Below, piece after piece: positions 36,965-48,400 of a stretch of 64,000 bases of DNA. Both the position numbers and the translations under genes were made by a program. Origin of the DNA: Apteryx mantelli (Eukaryota; Chordata; Aves; Apterygiformes; Apterygidae); the NCBI RefSeq assembly GCF_036417845.1, contig NC_089979.1:7679424-7743423 (forward strand), written 5' to 3'. The notes under the pieces were generated by a model. It worked only from the letters and a program-made list of their open reading frames with translations, was not told the DNA's origin and did no database searches. The stretch's first letter is position 1. Each line of letters begins with the position of its first letter.

Positions 36965-37286
36965 GGGCTCGCTCTCAGCGGCAGCAGCCGGCAGCCCCCC
37001 CAGCCTGAAAGACCAAGCCTGTGCTTGGCAAGTCCCGTGGACAGGACGCTTTGGCCCTTTTTCCTCCTTTGGGCTCTTTGGCCGGCATGCTCTTGCTGCT
37101 TGGGACGGAGCCTGAACGCCGGCTGGCCCGCCTGGCAGTCTGCGCGTGCGCTGCAGATCTCCCAAACCGCAGCGCCAGCCCCTCCCGGGCCTTCCGTTCC
37201 CGGCCCCAAGAGCGTCGCTCTGGCTGGCACCTTGCTACCCTGCGCTGGCACCAGGCACACCTGCACGGCCATCCCTGGAACAGAAC

Positions 37287-40200
37287 CACAGGATCACAGA
37301 ATGGCTGAGGTTGGAAGGGACCTCTGGAGATCATCTAGTCCAACCCCCCTGCTCAAGCAGGGGCACCTGGAGCACGTTGCACAGGATTGCATCCAGGCGT
37401 GTTTTGAATATCTCCAGAGAAGGAGACTCCACAACCTCTCTGCGCAACCTGTTCCAGTGCTCTGTTACCCTCACAGGGAAGAAGTTTTTCCTCATGTTCA
37501 GGTGGAAGTGTCTGTGTTTCAGTTTGTGCCCGTTGCCTCGCGTCCTGTCGCTCGGCACCACTGAAAAGAGTCTGGTCCCATCCTCTTGACACCCTCCCTT
37601 CAGATACTTGTACACGTTGATAAGATCTCCTCTCAGCCTTCTCTTCTCCAAGCTAAACAGGCCCAGCTCTCTCAGCCTTTCCTCATAAGAGAGATGCTCC
37701 AGTCCCCTCATCATCTTCGTAGCCCTTCGCTGGACTCTCTCCAGTAGTGCCACATCCCTCTTGGACTGGGGAGCCCAGAACTGGACGCAGTACTGCAGAT
37801 GTGGCCTCAGCAGGGCTGAGGAGAGGGGCAGGATCACCTCCCTCCACCTGCTGGCAACACTCTTCCTGATGCACCCCAGCAGACCATTGGCCTTCTTGGC
37901 CACAAGGGCACATTGCTGCCTCATGCTTAACTTGGTGTCCACCAGCACTCCCAGGTCCTTCTCAGCAAAGCTGCTTTCCAGCAGGTCAACCCCCAACCTG
38001 TCCTGGTGCATGGGGTTATTCCTCCCCAGGTGCAGGACCCTGCACTTGCCTTTGTTGAACTTCATGAGGTTCCTCTCCGCCCACCTCTCCAGCCTGTCCA
38101 CCTCCCTCTGAATGGCAGCACAGCCCTCTGGTGTATCGGCCACTCCTCCCAGTTTGGTATCGTCAGCAAACTTGCTGAGGGTGCACTCTGTGCCTTCATC
38201 CAGGTCATTGATGAAGAAGTTGAACAAGACTGGACCCAGTACCGACCCCTGGGGGACACCGCTAGCTACAGGCCTCCAACTAGACTCTGCGCCGCTGATC
38301 ACAACCCTCTGGGCTCTGCCATTCAGCCAGTTCTCAATCCACCTCACTGTCCACTCAGCCAGCCCACACTTCCTGAGCTTCCCTATGAGGATGTTATGGG
38401 AGACAGTGTCTAAAGCCTTGCTGAAGTCAAGGGAGACAACATCCACTGCTCTCCCCTCATCTACCCAGCCTGTCATTCCATCCATGAAGGCTATCAGATT
38501 GGTTAGGAATGACTTCCCCTTGGTGAAGCCATGCTGACTACTCCTGATCACCTTCTTTTCTTCCACATGCTTGGAGATGGCCTCCAGGATGAGCTGCTCC
38601 ATCACCTTTCCAGGGATGCAGGTGAGGCTGACTGGCCTGTAGTTGCCTGGGTCCTCCCTCTTGCCCTTTTTGAAGACTGGGGTGACATTGGCTTTCTTCC
38701 AGTCCTCAGGCACCTCTCCTGTTCTCCATGACCTTTCAAAGATGACGGGGAGTGGCCTAGCAATGATGTCTGCCAGATCCCTCAGAACCCATGGGTGCAT
38801 CCCATCAGGTCCCATGGATTTGTGGGTGTCAAGTTTGCCTAAATGATCTCTGACCTAATCCTTCTTGACCAAGGGAAAGTCTTCCTTTCTCCAGACTTTC
38901 TTGCCTCCAGGGTCTAGGATTACTGAGGACTGGTCTTACCAGTAAAGACTGAAGGTAGGAAGCCATTCAGTAACTCTGCCTTCTCTGCATCCTTTGTCAC
39001 CAGGGCACCCACCCCATTCAGCAACGGGCCCACATTGTCCCTAGTCTTCCTTTTGTTACTGATGTGTTTAAAGAAGCCCTTCTTGTTGTCCTTGACATCT
39101 CTTGCCAGATTTAGTTCCAAACAGGCCTTAGCCTTCCTCGCCACATCCCTGCATACTCTGACAACGTTCCTCTATTCCTCCCAAGTGGCCTGTCCCCCTT
39201 TCCACTTTCTGTACACTTCCTTCTTCTGCTTGAGTTTTGCCAGGAGCTCCTTGCTCATCCATGCAGGTCTCCTACCTCCTTTCCTTGACTTCCTACTCAT
39301 AGGGATGCACCGCTCTTGAGCTTGGAGGAAGCGATGTTTGAATATTAACCAGCTCTCTTGAACGTCCCTTCCTTCTAGGGCCCTAACCCATGGGATTCCT
39401 CCAAGTAGGTCCCTCAAGAGGCCAAAGTTGGCTCTCCTCAAGTCCAGGGTTGCAATCCTACTTAGTGCCCTGCTGCCTCCTCGCAGGATCCTGAACTCCA
39501 CCATCTCATGGTCACTGCAGCCAAGGCTGCCCCCAACCTTCATATCTTCCACCAGTCCTTCTTTGTTTGTCAGTACGAGGTCCAGCACCACACCTCTCCT
39601 CGTTGGCTCCTCCACCACCTGTGTCAAGAAGTTGTCACCAATGCTCTGCAGGAACCTCCGGGACTGCTTGTGCCTAGCTGTGTTGTCTCTGCAGCAGATA
39701 TCAGGCTGGTTGAAGTCCCCCATGAGAACCAGGGCCTGGGATCGTGAGGCTACTTCCAGCTCTCTGTAGAAGGCCTCATCGACTTCCTCTTCCTGATCAG
39801 GTGGCCTGTAGTAAACACCCACAACAGTGTCACCCATGCTAGCCTGCCCTTTGATCCTTACCCAGAAGCTCTCCACTCGCTCTTCATCCACCCCTAGGCA
39901 CAGCTCATTACACTCCAGTTGCTCTCTCACATCAAGAGCAACTCCACCACCTCGCTTTCCTGGCCTGTCTTTCCTAAAAAGCACGTAGCCATCCAGGACA
40001 GCCCTCCAGTCATGCGAGCTATCCCACCATGTCTCTGTAATGGCAATGAATCATGGCCCTGTGACCGCACACAGACCTCCAGTTCTTCCTGGTTGTTCCC
40101 CGTGCTGCGTGCATTGGTGTACAGGCATTTCAGGGAGGTGATGGAGCATGCAGGTTTCCCAGGAGGGGTAAAAGAGGGTCCTCCATAGCCACATCCCATG

Positions 40201-40437
40201 CGCACTTCCCTGGCTGCATTCACCTGCTGGAGGCATCCCGACTTGAGCAGTCTTTTGCCAGCTACCCTGGCATTAAAACTCTCCCCTTCCCCCATCTCTC
40301 CTAGTTTAAAGTCACTCGATGCTTGGGAGCATTTCGCCACCATCTCCTCCTCTCCTGCCCCTGCATCCTGTATCGTCAGGCCTGTGCTCCTTGACAGGGG
40401 CTTTGGGCACTTCGTTTCAGGGACAGAGCATCATCGC
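37287..40437 (-). mobile_element. CR1 LINE copy D, hybrid middle copy
   Basis: This is the middle CR1 of the array, equivalent to copy C shifted by about 6147 bp. The 3' tail (CACAGGATCACAGAATGG on the + strand) abuts cassette 1. The 5' end joins cassette 2 exactly as copy C joins cassette 1. The 3' part shares marks with copy E: the ORF2 stop TAG is changed to CAG, and it has GHKL instead of GHQL, GCIRK instead of GCMRK and TRLDA instead of THLDA. The central and 5' parts share marks with copy C (KKANVT, QREVDR, the cassette junction). This pattern fits a recombination hybrid. Confidence 0.9.
37331..40343 (-). pseudogene. CR1 ORF2 (copy D), multiply broken
   Basis: The RT portion is open from 38815 to 37331 (494 codons) with motif A as [11 protein letters not shown], plus [10 protein letters not shown] and FADD. 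Its C-terminus reads through the lost stop by 14 codons. Upstream breaks are a TAG near 38855 (Trp in other copies, KKDWV line), a TAA at 38920-38922, a TAG at 39172-39174 and a 1-bp deletion near 40048 that splits the endonuclease. The endonuclease pieces (39172-39984 and 39927-40343) still show GDFN and SDH. The TAA and the 39172 TAG are also present in copy A. Confidence 0.88.
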
Positions 40438-41346
40438 CTGTGCTGAGCAGAAGCCCCTGGCGACTAACGGAGAGGAGACTTGGGGCAAGTGCAACACAGC
40501 CCTCGCCAGCGCCCCGCTCCCAGGTCAGGCTGCTGCCCTGCAAACTCCAGCCGAAAAAATGCTGGCCGAGAGCTGACTCCCTGCTGAGCAGGAGCCCGGG
40601 ATCGCAGCGGCTCCCCCAAACGACCTGCCCGGCAGCACCCAGAGAGCAACGGCAGGCGACGCAGCCCCACGTTCAGCAGTGCCCGGCGGTCGCCAGCAAA
40701 GAGGGCGGCCGCTGAGCCCCAGGCCTGCTTCGCCCTCGCAGACAGAGCCCTGGCCGGCAATGGCAAGGGCGGGTGCAGGAGCGCCAGCGCTGAGCAAGTG
40801 CCCCTGCCAGGACCCCCCCGTGCTCCAAAGGCCGCCCGGGAAAGCCGAGGAAGGCAGGCCCCCGGCTAAGAGGTCTGCGTGGTGCTCTCGGGGCTGTCCG
40901 CGAGGTCGGCCGCGCAGGGAACGGCAGCGGCAGCTGGGCGCCAGCGGCCGTGGAGCTGTGCCGCGCCGGCTGCCCCGGGCAGCGGCAGCCAGGTTGCTGC
41001 GGGGTTGCCAGGCGCCAGCGAAGGCCGAGCTGGGGCAGCGCGGTGTTTGGGCTGGCCCTGCAGGGCCCGGCCCTGGCGCCTGCTTTGCCACTCCTTTTCC
41101 CTGTGGAGCCGTGCTCCGGAGACAGCTGCAGCACGTGGCAGCGCTGGCACCAGCACTCCCCACGGGGCAGCGTCCCCCCGTGCCGACGGACGCCCGCCCG
41201 GCACCCAGCCTGGGCAGCACAGCCTGCAAAGTGGCGAAAGCGCCTTTCCCGCCCAAGAGCAGGGCCTGTCTCTGCGCCCAGCCCCTCTCCTTGCCCGACA
41301 AAAACGCCCCTTCTGGCGCGAGGCGACTGGCGCGTGGGGGACGTTG

Positions 41347-41352
41347 TTTATT
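41347..41352 (-). terminator. Polyadenylation signal AATAAA, RING gene copy 2
   Basis: AATAAA on the gene strand, 264 nt past the stop at 41617, identical in position to copy 1. Confidence 0.55.
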
Positions 41353-41616
41353 TTTCACAAGAGCACGACTCGGCAAGAGGCTAAGCACGCATTTGCCCCA
41401 ATGGCCAAAGGGCGAGCAGCGCGGATCCCGGGCTTCCGTGGCGTGCTCCCAGTCCCTGCGCGCAGGACGGCTGCAGGGCCTCCGCTGCCATCGTCTGCCA
41501 CCGCTCGGTGCCTTTGCCAGGAGCAATGGCAGCTCTCGTGGCCTCCTCTCCGGTGTCACCGCTCGGTCCTCCCCGAGAAGGCCTGGCGTCAGCACTCGGA
41601 GCTGGGAGCTGGCCTG

Positions 41617-42111
41617 TCATTGCCTTCGGTGGTCGCCCGAGCCCCGCTCCTCCGCCCTGACCGTGTGGAGCCAGGAGTCGTCGGCCCTTGCGGGCTGAGA
41701 CTGACGGTGGCCATCACGGTCCCTCCTCGGGGACCTGCTTCGCTCCCTCTCGCGTGCCCCCGAGGGCCCCCGGGCAGAAAGGGGCACGGAGGAGCTCCTG
41801 TGCCGGCGGGCGGAAGAACGTTGCCGCCTCCTCGCCAAAAGGCGGGCAGGAAGTCTTCCTCGCGGCTGGCGTGCCCCAGAGCCGTGCTCAGAGCCTGCCA
41901 CGCCGTACTCCTGCACGTCGTCGTCGCCCTGCACCCGGCGGAGGATGGAGCGAAAAGGCCGCCGGCAGAGCGGGCACTCCGCTTTGGTGGCGGACCACTG
42001 CCGGATGCAGCCGAAGCAAAACTCGTGCAGGCACCCGGCCACGTAGGCGACGTTTTCAACTGTGCCCAGGCAGATGGGGCACATCTGCTCTCCAGAGGCG
42101 TGCGGCCGCAT
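41617..42111 (-). CDS. TOPORS-like RING finger protein, copy 2
   Basis: A tandem duplicate of the gene at 35470-35964, also 164 residues from the ATG at 42111. All eight zinc ligands (C11, C14, C27, H29, C32, C35, C46, C49) and the complete Arg/Ser-rich tail are retained. Two residues differ from copy 1, both between the first and second ligand pairs: Ala18 to Val and Asp20 to Asn. Upstream of the ATG the inferred untranslated stretch differs more (His/Arg, Leu/Phe and Glu/Arg if read in frame), which supports this ATG. The acceptor is at 42193-42194 and the donor GT at 42771-42770. Retention of an open frame in both copies suggests constraint or very recent duplication. An assembly duplication cannot be excluded from sequence alone. 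Confidence 0.72.
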   Translation of the reverse strand: MRPHASGEQMCPICLGTVENVAYVAGCLHEFCFGCIRQWSATKAECPLCRRPFRSILRRVQGDDDVQEYGVAGSEHGSGARQPRGRLPARLLARRRQRSSARRHRSSSVPLSARGPSGARERERSRSPRRDRDGHRQSQPARADDSWLHTVRAEERGSGDHRRQ

Positions 42112-42191
42112 TGCCCCGGGCACCTGGCTCACGCTGGCTCTGGGGCAAAAGCCGCTGTGCTCTGCAAAGTCCTCCGCTGCCGACGTCGAGC

Positions 42192-42772
42192 GCTGCCAAA
42201 GAAAGGGGGGGCAAAGCTCATGAGCAGCCACGCAGGCTGAGCCAGAAGCGGCAGCAAAGCTGCCGACCTCGAGAGCTCCCGAGGTGCCCAATCTTCTCCT
42301 TGGGGGCCGAGAAAACCCCCAGGAGCCCTGTTGGCAAGGGGTCGGGGCAAAAGGCCCCCCTGCACACCTGCGGTGCTGGGCTTCCTGCAGGAAGGCTTCC
42401 CCTGGGCAAGGGGGGCTCCTGGGCAGAGGGTCTCGCCGGCCAAGGAGGGCAAGGGAGGCATGGGGCAAAGGCACAGGCTGGGAGACGTTTGGCCTCTGCT
42501 GCCGGATCAGAGAGGGACAAGCTGCTAGAGAGCAGGTCTCTGGCAGAGCTCGGGAGCGCTTTTTGCTGGCTGGGCAGAGTTTGTCGGCGCGTGGCCGGCA
42601 GGGCACAAGGGCAGGGCCCTGATTGCCCCTCCACTTGCCAAGGGGTGAAGCCGCGCTCTGCACCGCGCACAGGACAAGCCCCTGCTGCCTGCCCCGCGGC
42701 GCTGGCGGGAGAGGAGCTGGCAGCTCCAAGCCGCCCCAGCACCCCACGCACCCCCCCCACACACACACTACC
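42192..42772 (-). other. Probable intron and splice sites of RING gene copy 2
   Basis: Same arrangement as in copy 1: acceptor AG at 42194-42193 after a C/T-rich tract, donor CAG|GTAGTG with its GT at 42771-42770, implied intron 579 bp. It would carry the one base of length difference seen between cassettes. Inferred only. Confidence 0.4.
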
Positions 42773-43434
42773 TGCCGCACTCGGAGCAGCTCAGGTCACC
42801 GGCAAAAGCCTGTCCCTGCAGAGCGAGGAGCACCCCGGGAGCCTTCGGGGCTGTGCAACGCCCTGGCACCCGCTGGGCACCCCAGCGGCAGGACAGCAGC
42901 CCTGCGGGGTCCGCAGCCGCCACCTCCGCCAGGCAGAACCGCTGCTGGCCGCAGAGCAAAGCCCCGGCCGCGAAGCCGCACCCCGACGGGCCCTCGGCGC
43001 CTCGCGTGCTGCCTGGCCGCAAGCGTGGGGCAAAGTGAGCGGGCCCCGACTCTGCGGCCGCCTCACAGGCGTGATGTCGCGGGAGTCACAGGGACGCTGC
43101 GCCGACATCACGGGGCTCGCTCTCAGCGGCAGCAGCCGGCAGCCCCCCCAGCCTGAAAGACCAAGCCTGTGCTTGGCAAGTCCCTTGGACAGGACGCTTT
43201 GGCCCTTTTTCCACCTTTGGGCTCTTTGGCCGGCATGCTCTTGCTGCTTGGGACGGAGCCTGAACGCCGGCTGGCCCGCCTGGCAGTCTGCGCGTGCGCT
43301 GCAGATCTCCCAAACCGCAGCGCCAGCCCCTCCCGGGCCTTCCGTTCCCGGCCCCAAGAGCGTCGCTCTGGCTGGCACCTTGCTACCCTGCGCTGGCACC
43401 AGGCACACCTGCACGGCCATCCCTGGAACAGAAC

Positions 43435-45455
43435 CACAGGATCACAGAATGGCTGAGGTTGGAAGGGACCTCTGGAGATCATCTAGTCCAACCCCCCTGC
43501 TCAAGCACGGTCACCTGGAGCACATTGCACAGGATTGCATCCAGGCGTGTTTTGAATATCTCCAGAGAAGGAGACTCCACAACCTCTCGGGGCAACCTGT
43601 TCCAGTGCTCTGTCACCCTCACAGGGAAAAAGTTTTTCCTCATGTTCAGGTGGAATTGTCTGCGTTTCAGTTTGTGCCCGTTGCCTCGCGTCCTGTCGCT
43701 CAGCACCACTGAAAAGAGTCTGGCTCCATCCTCTTGACACCCTCCCTTCAGATACTTGTACACGTTGATAAGATCTCCTCTCAGCCTTCTCTTCCCCAGG
43801 CTAAACAGGCCCAGCTCTCTCAGCCTTTCCTCATAAGAGAGATGCTCCAGTCCCCTCATCATCTTTGTAGCCCTTCGCTGGACTCGCTCCAGTAGTGCCA
43901 CATCCCTCTTGTACTGGGGAGCCCAGAACTGGACACAGCACTCCAGATGTGGCCTCAGCAGGGCTGAGGAGAGGGGCAGGATCACCTCCCTCCACCTGCT
44001 GGCAACACTCTTCCTGATGCAGCCCAGCAGACCATTGGCCTTCTTGGCCACAAGGCCACATTGCTGCCTCATGCTTAACTTGGTGTCCACCAGCACTCCC
44101 AGGTCCTTCTCAGCAAAGCTGCTTTCCAGCAGGTCAACCCCCAACCTGTCCTGGTGCATGGGGTTATTCCTCCCCAGGTGCAGGACCCTGCACTTGCCTT
44201 TGTTTACCTTCATGAGGTTCCTCTCTGCCCACCTCTCCAGCCTGTCCAGCTCTCTCTGAATGGCAGCACAGCCCTCTGGTGTATCGGCCACTCCTCCCAG
44301 TTTGGTATCATCAGCAAACTTGCTGAGGGTGCACTCTGTGCCTTCATCCAGGTCATTGATGAAGAAGTTGAACAAGACTGGACCCAGTACCGACCCCTGG
44401 GGGACACCGCTAGCTACAGGCCTCCAACTAGACTCTGCGCCGCTGATCACAACCCTCTGAGCTCTGCCATTCAGCCAGTCCTCAATCCACCTCACTGTCC
44501 ACTCAGCCAGCCCACACTTCCTGAGCTTCCCTATGAGGATGTTATGGGAGACAGTGTCAAAAGCCTTGCTGAAGTCAAGGGAGACAACATCCACTGCTCT
44601 CCCCTCATCTCCCCAGCCAGTCATTCCATCATAGAAGGCTATCAGATTGGTTAGGCATAATTTACCCTTGGTGAATCCGTGCTGACTACTCCTGATCACC
44701 TTCTTTTCCTCCACGTGCTTGGAGATGGCCTCTAGGATGAGCTGCTCCATCACCTTTCCAGGGATGGAGGTGAGGCTGACTGGCCTGTAGTTGCCTGCGT
44801 CCTCCTTCTTGCCCTTTTTGAAGACTGGGGTGACACTGGATTTCTTCCAGTCCTCAGGCACCTCTCCTGTTCTCCATGACCTTTCAAAGATGATGGGGAG
44901 TGGCCTAGCAATGACGTCTGCCAGCTCCCTCAGAACCCATGGGTGCATCCCATCAGGGCCCATGGATCTGTGGGTGTCAGGTTTGCCTAAATGATCTCTG
45001 ACCCAATCCTTCTTGACCAAAGGAAAGTCTTCCTTTCTCCAGACTTTCTTGTCTCCAGGGTCTGGGATTCCTGAGGACTGGTCTTACCAGTAAAGACTGA
45101 AGGTAGGAAGTCATTCAGTAACTCTGCCTTCTCTGCATCCTTTGTCACCAGGGCGCCCACCCCATTCAGCAACGGGCCCACATTGTCCCTAGTCTTCCTT
45201 TTGTTACTGATGTGTTTGAAGAAGCCCTTCTTGTTGTCCTTGACATGCCTTGCCAGATTCATCTCCAAATGGGCTTTGGCCTTCCTAGTTCTATCCCTGC
45301 ATACTCGGACAATGTTCCTGTAGTTGTCCCAAGTGGCCTGTCTCTGCTTCCACCTTCTATACACTTCCTTCTTCTGTTTGATTTTTTCCAGGAGCTCCTT
45401 GCTCATCCATGCAAGTCTCCTGCCACCTTTGCTCCACACCTTGCTCATAACTAGG
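43435..45455 (-). mobile_element. CR1 LINE copy E, 5'-truncated and chimeric
   Basis: The right-hand CR1 of the array. Its octamer tail (CACAGGATCACAGAATGG on the + strand) abuts cassette 2, and it ends near 45455 against AT-rich DNA. From the tail to about 45246 it is nearly identical to copies C and D. From about 45247 to 45450 it differs at roughly one base in five, although it is still CR1 linker sequence. The sharp step suggests that the 3' part of an older CR1 was replaced by recombination or conversion. The endonuclease region is missing. Confidence 0.9.
43479..45020 (-). pseudogene. CR1 ORF2 reverse transcriptase (copy E), longest intact RT
   Basis: A 513-codon frame covers the whole RT and C-terminal region without a stop. 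It includes [21 protein letters not shown] and FADD. The normal stop is changed from TAG to CAG, so the frame runs on for 14 codons into the 3' UTR. An upstream frame (44987-45448) holds linker sequence in the endonuclease frame, and the shared frameshift separates the two. No endonuclease is present, so it is not autonomous. A stray RT protein is possible only if transcribed from outside. Confidence 0.85.
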
Positions 45456-48400
45456 ATTCAGTTTGTTTATTGGATTGCTCTCTTTTTTGTTGGAAAAGCT
45501 CAAGCCTGAGACATGGAGGAAGGGCAGTCTTTGACTATATGTGGTTTATTTTGCATAGAATAAAAGAAGCATGTAACTAAAATTTTCTCCTTCTCCCCAG
45601 GCTAATGATGTAGCAGTGAGTACATTAACCGGCTATTCTCTCTCTGAGGAGCCGCATACTTGCTGGCTACTCTTGGGCTATGTAACCTTCCTATCCTGGC
45701 ATTGCTCAGCCTCAGAGATCACTTCCAGGCATGAACAGCAAAGAGGCATCAGAAGAGAAGGAGCGCTTGAAACTCTGAAATAGGTTTTCCAGTCTTTCCC
45801 AGCCAAATGACACAAAGCAAAATAAAGTTTGCACTTTGGGTCAGACTAAATTGTTTGTTCAAACCAAATAAAATAGTTTGTGTTGCTGGGTGTTTTAAAA
45901 GATATCTTTAATGCTAATGAACTTACATTTCACAGTAATTTATTGGAAAAATTGAAACATTTCAGTGAAAAAAAAAAATCTCAGATGCAATGTTCCAGAC
46001 TCTAACAATCACCCTTTTTCAGCTCAAGGTTGAGTTTAAGCCTGGAACTGCATTATTCTCTGTGTAAACAACATGCATGAGAAATTTTCCTCAGATCTAG
46101 CCTATTCTAAGTGTTCTTCTTTCTGTCCACTGTGAAACCTAGTCACACCTCAAACTTGAAACCACTTCAAATCTTCAGTCTTCATTCTTAAAAGTAATAT
46201 GCACTCTTCTCTCAAGTATTTTGTGTTTCTGCATATAAATTTAGAACCTCTTAAAAAAAAAAAAAAAAAGGCCCCATCTCTCAGGAGAAGAAATAATCCC
46301 TTTTAGGACTCCTTTGTTATCAGAGCTTCACAAACTTAGAAATGGGACAATGTCCCCCTCTCTGTGTTTTACCTTAGTACCTTTCTAAGTACTTAACCTT
46401 TAAGGGGAAAATTCAACAGACCTTTCGTATGCACATCAATACAAGCTTTTGCTCTCAGGGCTGGCAGATTTGAACCCTGTCACAGTGTATCTGCTGCCAG
46501 CTTCAAACTGTGTGGTTTGACATTTCTGGTCAAGAGGGGTGCCCTTGTGAGTCCTGAGGGGGGATGAATCTAAAAAGACAGAGAGGAGCGTATTGTGTCC
46601 CTGCAGCAGTATACGGCCAACTTCCACTGCAGAGATAGCTGGTACCAGCAAGACATTGCTTTGAGGCAGCTCATCACAGCATGATCTTACTAGTGCCTGC
46701 AGTAGCATGCCGTCAAAGCACAGCAAGAAAGAGAGAGATGGCAGGAGGCATCAAAGGGGAGCTGCTGAAGACTGAATAGGAATGAAAATAAAAGCTGCAG
46801 CCAGTGTAACTCCCTTCCTAAAGGGAGGGAGCAGAAGTGCAATGTAAGAAGGAGTGGTCACAGGAGACCTCAGGGCCAATTCATTCCTCCTGTCACCCAG
46901 CGCTTACAATAGGCTGGGAATTCAGGGGATAAAATTGCTGTGGTGTGCACACAAAATGCTTGTTAAACACTTCAGTACCACATCTCAAAGTTGCTCGAGG
47001 GCTGAGACATTACAGTGCATTTTTTCCCACTCTAGCAGATAAGCTGTGGAGTTCAGACACTTTTGCACTGCAAAATCCACATATGCTTTTATACATATTA
47101 CGGATGACCGTTCTGTATGGAGACAAGCCTGTCTGGTCAGGGACATGGATCTGAAAGAAGCAAAGAAACTGCTGGCTGCCATAATCCATGTGTTTGCCAT
47201 CACCAAGCTAGGTTGCCCTCACTAACTGGAAACAGAATATGAGGACTATTTCTCACTGGTATAAGAATGAAATGGGTTGTTTTCCTGTGGTAGAGGTATC
47301 CTTGAGCAAGCCATTCCCAAGAGTAAGTTCATTACAATTTTCAGTCCATCCCTGATGCAAATTTGGATACTTAGTTCTAACTCTTAAATGAGTCATCCCA
47401 CTTACATCAGCATTCAAACCACACATCCCTCTGACGGGGACTGGACTTCCCTGGGACCTTGTGGAGAAATAAGACTCAAGACCAAGTGTTTGATACAACA
47501 GGACTAAATGTTTTCACCTTTAGCAACTTAGAGGCAGTTGGGAGTCTCAGAAAGCTTTCCACACCACCAGTGTCATGCCATAGATGACACTTCTTTGGAC
47601 TCCTGAGCCAACCAGGAATTTGAACAGAGGAAATCAAATAATACTTCTTATTCTCACTAGAGTTTTGATACCAGAAGGCTCCACAAAATCCCTGGGAGAT
47701 AGTCCCATGGGCTTGTCAGAAAAGGGACCTAATGGACCTAATTCCACTCAGCTAGGAAGGCAGGGAGTGTCCCAAGGAGGAAGTAAAAGAAGGATCCAGC
47801 TGTGCTTCTTCAGTTTTGCTTTTAAAGCTCTAACAGGTTCACAAAATAAGGCAGTTTGAGTTGCTGTTATAAAAACACTCTTGGGATTTCATGTTGAAAG
47901 CATTTGTGCATCTCCCCTGATACACTAGTTGTGCAAGATACCACATATTTATTTGAATGTTTTGCAAAAAATAAAGCACTTGGTTAGGTGCCTGAAGTTT
48001 TAAAACTTTCTCTTGCCATGCGATTACAGTGACTTAAACAGGACCTTGACAGGTTTGACATTGTGTACAAACATATCCATGATCCATGATAATGTGTTAA
48101 TGTGGACCCCCATAGACTTTGGTCCTAGATTGAAGTCATTGTCACATGTTGCGGTTTAAATTCTCTTTGCTTAGATCTACTACAAATTCACAGTCAAGGT
48201 GTAACTCATTGAGATCATATTCAAACACATCCAGAAATTTCTAATGAAGTAAAATCTTGAAGTGTTTGCCTGATTTCAAAAGGCCTGTGTAATCAGGGTT
48301 ATGTCTAGGGGATGTATATTAGATTTCATCCTGCTTTCTCCCATCTCAGAATGTTTGGATTCTATAGCAGGGATAAACTATTGGGATAGCAACATTTATA

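Larger units (their letters stand above)
34290..37286 (-). repeat. GC-rich cassette 1 of the tandem duplication
   Basis: About 3.0 kb of very GC- and CpG-rich DNA lies between the 5' side of CR1 C and the 3' tail of CR1 D. It recurs 6147-6148 bp to the right as cassette 2. Comparing the two by eye gives about 20 substitutions and one 1-bp indel (an extra C near 42361). It contains one supported gene, the TOPORS-like RING gene. Long open frames on both strands elsewhere (up to 453 codons) reflect the scarcity of stop codons in GC-rich DNA. The region 34300-35180 shows no recognisable content. Confidence 0.85.
40437..43434 (-). repeat. GC-rich cassette 2 of the tandem duplication
   Basis: The second copy of the about 3.0-kb GC-rich cassette, offset 6147 bp from cassette 1 (6148 after a 1-bp insertion near 42361). 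Gene content, splice-like sites, polyadenylation signal and inverted repeat are all preserved. Differences from cassette 1 are scattered, with a small cluster around 42,050-42,310 near the RING exon start. Confidence 0.85.

Noticed and set aside
41688..43712. 674-codon open frame on the + strand, the longest in the window
   Set aside because: It runs antisense through the RING exon, the putative intron and promoter, and into the 3' end of CR1 E. In cassette 1 the same frame is broken by a 1-bp indel. It reflects stop-poor DNA, not a gene.
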